From positions 3,100,001-3,164,000 of the forward strand of contig JAACJO010000001.1 of NCBI GenBank assembly GCA_013368445.1: a stretch of DNA of 64,000 nucleotides, written 5' to 3'. The notes under the pieces were generated by a model that saw nothing but the letters and a program-made list of their open reading frames with translations, did no database searches and had not been told where the DNA came from. The stretch is from Leucocoprinus leucothites. Taxonomy: Eukaryota; Basidiomycota; Agaricomycetes; Agaricales; Agaricaceae. Within the stretch, counting starts at the first letter, position 1. Every line of letters starts with the position of its first letter. Both the position numbers and the translations under genes were made by a program. Positions 59,609 to 64,000 of this stretch are shown in pieces.

Positions 59609-62600
59609 ATGCTCCCTAAGGTCGCGACCCATATCCTTCATACCACCTCGAGGGCGGCGGCCCAGGCTGTGCAGGCTCCTCTGAGGAATGTGCTCCACAC
59701 CGGCACTTCAAATGGCTCAAATATTGGAAACCGGAATGGACCTGGAAGCTCTAACTGGGGTGGTCATGGCCCAGGCACCGGAAGTGCAAAGCAAAATACT
59801 GGAAGTCGGTATTACTCCTCGTTCAACGTATGTTCTCCATTCTCTACTGCACATGACCTATATTTATCATTCTTACAGACTGCCGGGAGAGCAGTGTCGC
59901 AGGCGAATGCCGTCTCAGCCAACGACGGGACTTTTGGACAATCAGACGAGAATGATGACCACCATCTTTCTCGTCGTGTTGTCGTCATTCAAACTCAATC
60001 TGGATCATCGACAAAACGTCCCCGTATCCGCAGCTCGAGTGTTTCCCTCACAAAAGCAGAGTCCCTCGGCGTCCTCAAGACTTTGCAACTACAGGGCCGA
60101 ACGCGATTTCTTCATACTTCAATCGAGGCTGCTTCACAGCCCCAGTTACAGTCCATAACACCTCTTACTCCTCCGCGGCCTCGGAGAAACTCAACCTCAT
60201 CGTCAGATGGACTGAATAGGCCGGCGTCTCCTGTGCGAAATTTTAGTGACTCTGGTGTTGAGTCAGGGTTTGCGACCCTGCCCGAGTCGCCCGTACGTCC
60301 TCGTAGAAATTCAATATCCTCAACTGGTGATCTAAACTCGTCGACCATCGAGCTTACGGACCCTGCGCTTGAGCGAATTGACCAGGTCTTACGGTCACGG
60401 CGTAATTCTGCGTCCTCCGCCGATGAGTCCCAGCAGAGCGAGCAATTGTCTGTTGACACCAAATCTACAACTCCCCCTCTCTCCAAACAACAATCTCCCA
60501 CTTCCTCCCGCGTTTCTCGGCCTTCTACACCCGCGTCATCTTCCTCTGCATCCTCTCGGTTCCCATACCTTGTCGAGGCCCAGGAATCTGGCAATCCTCA
60601 TCATGTTGCAGAGGCCGTTGCTCGCTTCAGGTCAGAAGCGAAGGATGCCACAGTTGAGGACTTCAACCTCGCCCTCGAGGCACTGCTCGCTACTCGCGAG
60701 GGGGAGTCGGTTATGCCGATGCTTGAGACATACAATGACATGATCAAGTATTCTATCCATCCCAATGCCAAGACGTACCACCTGGTCCTCTCGTCCTTGA
60801 ACCAGAGGGACAATGAGGTTGAGCAGACACTCCGGTCGCTGAGGGACACGACGCGTCGTGCACAGGTCTTTGGCGAATGGGAAGGAGTCAGTCTCCAGAG
60901 GCTTCAACACCGGATGGATATTCTCCGTCTTGAGCAACAAGAGAACTTTGCTTCTATCGTCTCATTGTACTCGGTCTCAAAACCCACCGTTGGCGTGCTC
61001 TCGGTTGACACCTATGGCGCTGTTTTACGTTCATGTACGCACAACTCAAACATCGACGTTGCGGTCGATGTTTTCCGTCATGCCGAACAAACGTTCGAGA
61101 ACCTCCGGCCCCAATATTATCAGTTCATGGTTCAGATTTATGGCCAGGTCAAGAACATCGCCGCTGCGGAACACGTTTTCAGGCAATATATCGCTGCTGG
61201 ACGTCAAGGCAAGGTCTATTTGGATGAATCCGCACATGATTATCAAAAGAGGCACATTCTGGTTTGGAACGCCATGATCAACGCTTATCTCCAATGCGGA
61301 CTCCCCGACAAGGCAGTTGAAGTATTAGACCAGATGATGCACTCACCAGCCGGTGTCAACTTCACTTATGCAGATACCCCCCTCCCTGCTGCAGCCACGT
61401 ATACCACCATTCTCAAGGGCTTTTGCACTACCGGTGATGTACACACTGCATTGACGTGGTACGAGCGCTTGCGGGACCAAGGTGTCAGCCTGGATAATGT
61501 ATTCACGCCTTTCGACCAACCTATCAAACCAAACTGGCAGGCATCAATAGCTTTAATCGAAGCCCTTGCTGCCAACGGTCTCGTCACGGAGGTGAACAGG
61601 ATTTTCCCCACTCTTGAGCTCAACACCAATATGCACTTGGTACCCTATTACGTCTACTCGGCTAACATGCGCGCTCTTGCGCAAGCCACCGATCCCCAGC
61701 AGATGAAGGAGATTTTGGACTTTGTGTCATACCAGGTCTTCCCCAAGATCAGAACGCCGTTCAACCGTGAGCTTGCCTTACCCATCACCTTCCAGTACCT
61801 CGAGAGAGGTTTCTTGGACGAGTCCTACAAATTCTTTGTGCCGTTTTTCAACCAGTCCATTGCGAGCATCGACGCTACCTCGAGAACATCAGGAAAGGAA
61901 ATGACATATTTGCGAAATATCTTTTACAGGTTTTCAGGCACCTACCTTAAAACCGCGATCGCTCAGGATCGCCTCACGGCCGACGGAGCTGCATCGGTAG
62001 TGAATATGGCCTGCGTCGTCGGCCTGGGTTTCATCTTCCCAGCAATGCACAAGCCTTTGTTGCACGCCTATGCGATCGCTAAAGCGAACAATCAACTCCC
62101 AGTCGAGAGTATCAGTATGGCCAGTTGGCAGGAGCTATTGAGGATGGCGGTCAGGACTGAGGGTGTCTCGCTCACTTCGCCGGCTGCCTCTCTGCCTGAG
62201 TCTGACAACATTCCCAACTACGCATTTGGTGGCGTGTTCAGCCTCGTCGAGGATCTTGCTCGGTATCAGGTCGATGTCACTTCTTTCCCCGAGTCCTTGA
62301 TGGAGCAAACCATTCAACATTTGGTATCCTTCTACGGACCCCATTCTGTCATTGGCGCGTTCGAGCAATTTGGCCCTGCGTTCAAGCAGGTGTTGGACAA
62401 TAGTGCAACTATCGTGTCGTTGCGATACCCAGAACCGGCCGACGAGTCCACCGGTGCAACTTTCGGTAGTCCCCGCTCCCAGAGGATGTTAGCAAATCAC
62501 CGTAATTTGGCCATTGACCCCGCAAAGACCAAGATCGTTGACGATTTGCTACTGAAGCAGAGCAATGTTCGGTCTCAGGTCATGGCTGCGTATCGTGCTT

Positions 62601-64000
62601 TGAAGGAGGGTGTGGAACAAAGGAGAGTTCCCGCTCTTCGAACCATTGGGCGGTTGATCCAGGGTTTGGGAAGGCAGGGCGACGTGCAGAAGGTGCATGA
62701 GTTGTACGAGATCGCGCAGGAGGCTTACAAGGGTCTCGAGTTGGCGCACATGTCTCTTCGCGACGGTTGGATCTGTATCGAAGATAGCATGATCATTGCA
62801 CTCGCTCATGCCGGTGACATCGACAACGCACATGTTCATCGGTTGAGACTTATTGATCAGGGTGCCGCGCCCTCCGCTGACGCTTACGGTGCTCTTATCC
62901 TCTACGTCAAGGACACCACTGATGACGCTGCGAACGGTATGATGCTTTTCCGCGAAGCGCTCCAGGCCAACGTCGAGATGAACATTTATCTCTACAACAA
63001 CATCATTTCGAAGCTTGCGAAGGCTAGGAAGGCCGACCATGCTTTGGAGCTGTTCCAGAAGATGAAGGCTCAAGGAATCAACCCGACGTCGATTACTTAC
63101 GGTGCTCTCATCGGTGCCTGCGCAAGGGTTGGTGATATATCGAGTTCTGAGGCGTTGTTCGCCGAGATGGTTGAGCAGAAGAATTTCAAGCCTAGAGTTC
63201 CGCCTTACAACACGATGATGCAGCTTTATACGATGACGAAGCCTAACCGGGAGAGAGCACTTTGGTTCCATCAGCAGATGACTGCTGCTGGCGTTCAGCC
63301 CACTGCTCATACGTACAAGGTACATACATCTGGCATTTTCTTTTCAGACCGCATCGCTTACACTCTGCATAGCTACTCCTTGACGCTTATGGCTCGATCG
63401 AACCGGTTGATATTGCCTCGATGGAAGCGGTATTCCAGGAGCTCCAGAATGACACGAATGTCAAGATCCAGGGTACTCATTACGCATCTCTCATCAACGC
63501 CTACGGCTGTGTTCAACGTGATCTCGACAAGGCCATCGCGACTTTCGAAGCCGTTCCAAGATCCTCTGGTGCTCTCGATGCCGTCGTCTTTGAGTCTATC
63601 ATCAACGTATTCGTCTCTCACCGTCGCACCGACCTGATCCCAGAGTGTATTTCCAAGATGACGGCTTCCGGTGTTCATATGACAGCATACATTGCCAACT
63701 TCCTCATCAAGGGTTATGCGATTAGTGGCGAGCTGGACAAGTCGCGAGAGATCTTTGAGAGTTTGCTTGATCCTCCTACTGGAGTTGCTGCACCGCACAA
63801 CCATGCGCCTCATGACCCTGCCGTTGGAAAGGCCGTTGGATGGATGGAGCCTGTGTATCGTGAGGTAAGTGTAAACTTGGCTTCTGGTCCGTGACGATCG
63901 TTGCTAATGACGTTTTCCCTAACTAGCCTTCGACTTGGGAGGCAATGGTTAGAGCTGAACTTGGCGCCGGATATCGCGACAGGGCTCTTGACTTGCTTCA
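59609..64000 (+). CDS. large pentatricopeptide-repeat protein, mitochondrial (3' end outside window)
   Basis: The N-terminus MLPKVATHILHTTSRAAAQA is basic and lacks acids, as expected for a mitochondrial presequence. After an intron (about 59830-59879) comes a Ser/Pro/Arg-rich linker. About 1000 residues of helical repeats follow. Clear PPR motifs include KTYHLVLSSLNQRDNEVEQT, VWNAMINAYLQCGLPDKAVE, ATYTTILKGFCTTGDVHTAL, TYGALIGACARVGDISSSEA and PYNTMMQLYTMTKPNRERAL. An intron near 63320-63373 joins HTYK to LLLDAYG. Another starts at 63865, and the gene is still open at base 64000. PPR proteins of this size in fungal mitochondria stabilise or activate specific transcripts (for example Pet309/Cya5 types), but the target cannot be told. 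A long antisense open frame at 62549-63325 is a shadow. Confidence 0.85.

Noticed and set aside
62549..63325. 258-codon open frame on the minus strand
   Set aside because: It lies fully antisense to well-supported PPR coding sequence. It is a shadow created by codon bias.

Overview
The window reads as nuclear DNA of a filamentous basidiomycete, most likely an Agaricomycete mushroom. Genes are packed on both strands and broken by many introns of about 45-65 bases with GT..AG ends. The families present (DUF6533 and DUF6534 membrane proteins, CYP63-type P450, intracellular GMC oxidases, HsbA-like protein) are typical of that group. No bacterial operons, CRISPR arrays or complete transposons were seen.

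Layout, left to right. 0-10 kb: the end of a DUF6534 membrane protein gene, a GMC oxidoreductase (copy 1), a damaged O-methyltransferase, and a small repeat family on both sides of it. 10.8-14.8 kb: an ALE1-like MBOAT lysophospholipid acyltransferase and an actin gene, transcribed divergently. 14.9-22.6 kb: a diverged tandem duplication carrying a DUF6534 gene, a KEOPS subunit gene (CGI121) and a membrane-anchored protein disulfide isomerase gene. Each unit has kept a different subset of these genes. 23.7-31.3 kb: class II fructose-bisphosphate aldolase, a YqcI/YcgG (GntA-like) haem-oxygenase family protein, an HsbA-like protein, an intron-bearing tRNA-Ser(GCT) and a coilin-like gene. 32.4-37.7 kb: two DUF6533 paralogues. 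37.8-44.4 kb: SEC63, an NAD-dependent epimerase-like gene and uracil phosphoribosyltransferase. 45.3-56.6 kb: a CYP63-like P450, then a second tandem duplication (about 4.5 kb per unit) that copied the P450 3' end plus a complete GMC oxidase, giving GMC copies 2 and 3 and a headless P450 tail. 56.7-64 kb: an ASCH/PUA-like protein, an unknown single-pass membrane protein and a large mitochondrial PPR protein that runs off the end.

Housekeeping functions (actin, aldolase, UPRT, SEC63, KEOPS, PDI, MBOAT, PPR, coilin, tRNA) are interleaved with fast-evolving accessory oxidases and membrane proteins. The accessory genes are where the duplications, truncations and repeats sit. The strongest structural signals are the two tandem duplications with complementary gene loss, and very small exons: 6 nt in actin, 12 nt and 6 nt in the aldolase, and 12 nt in all three GMC genes. 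The actin and aldolase exons are confirmed because the summed exons give exact full-length frames of 375 and 358 codons. Splice sites were placed by eye from frame and protein conservation, so boundaries in fast-evolving genes are approximate.
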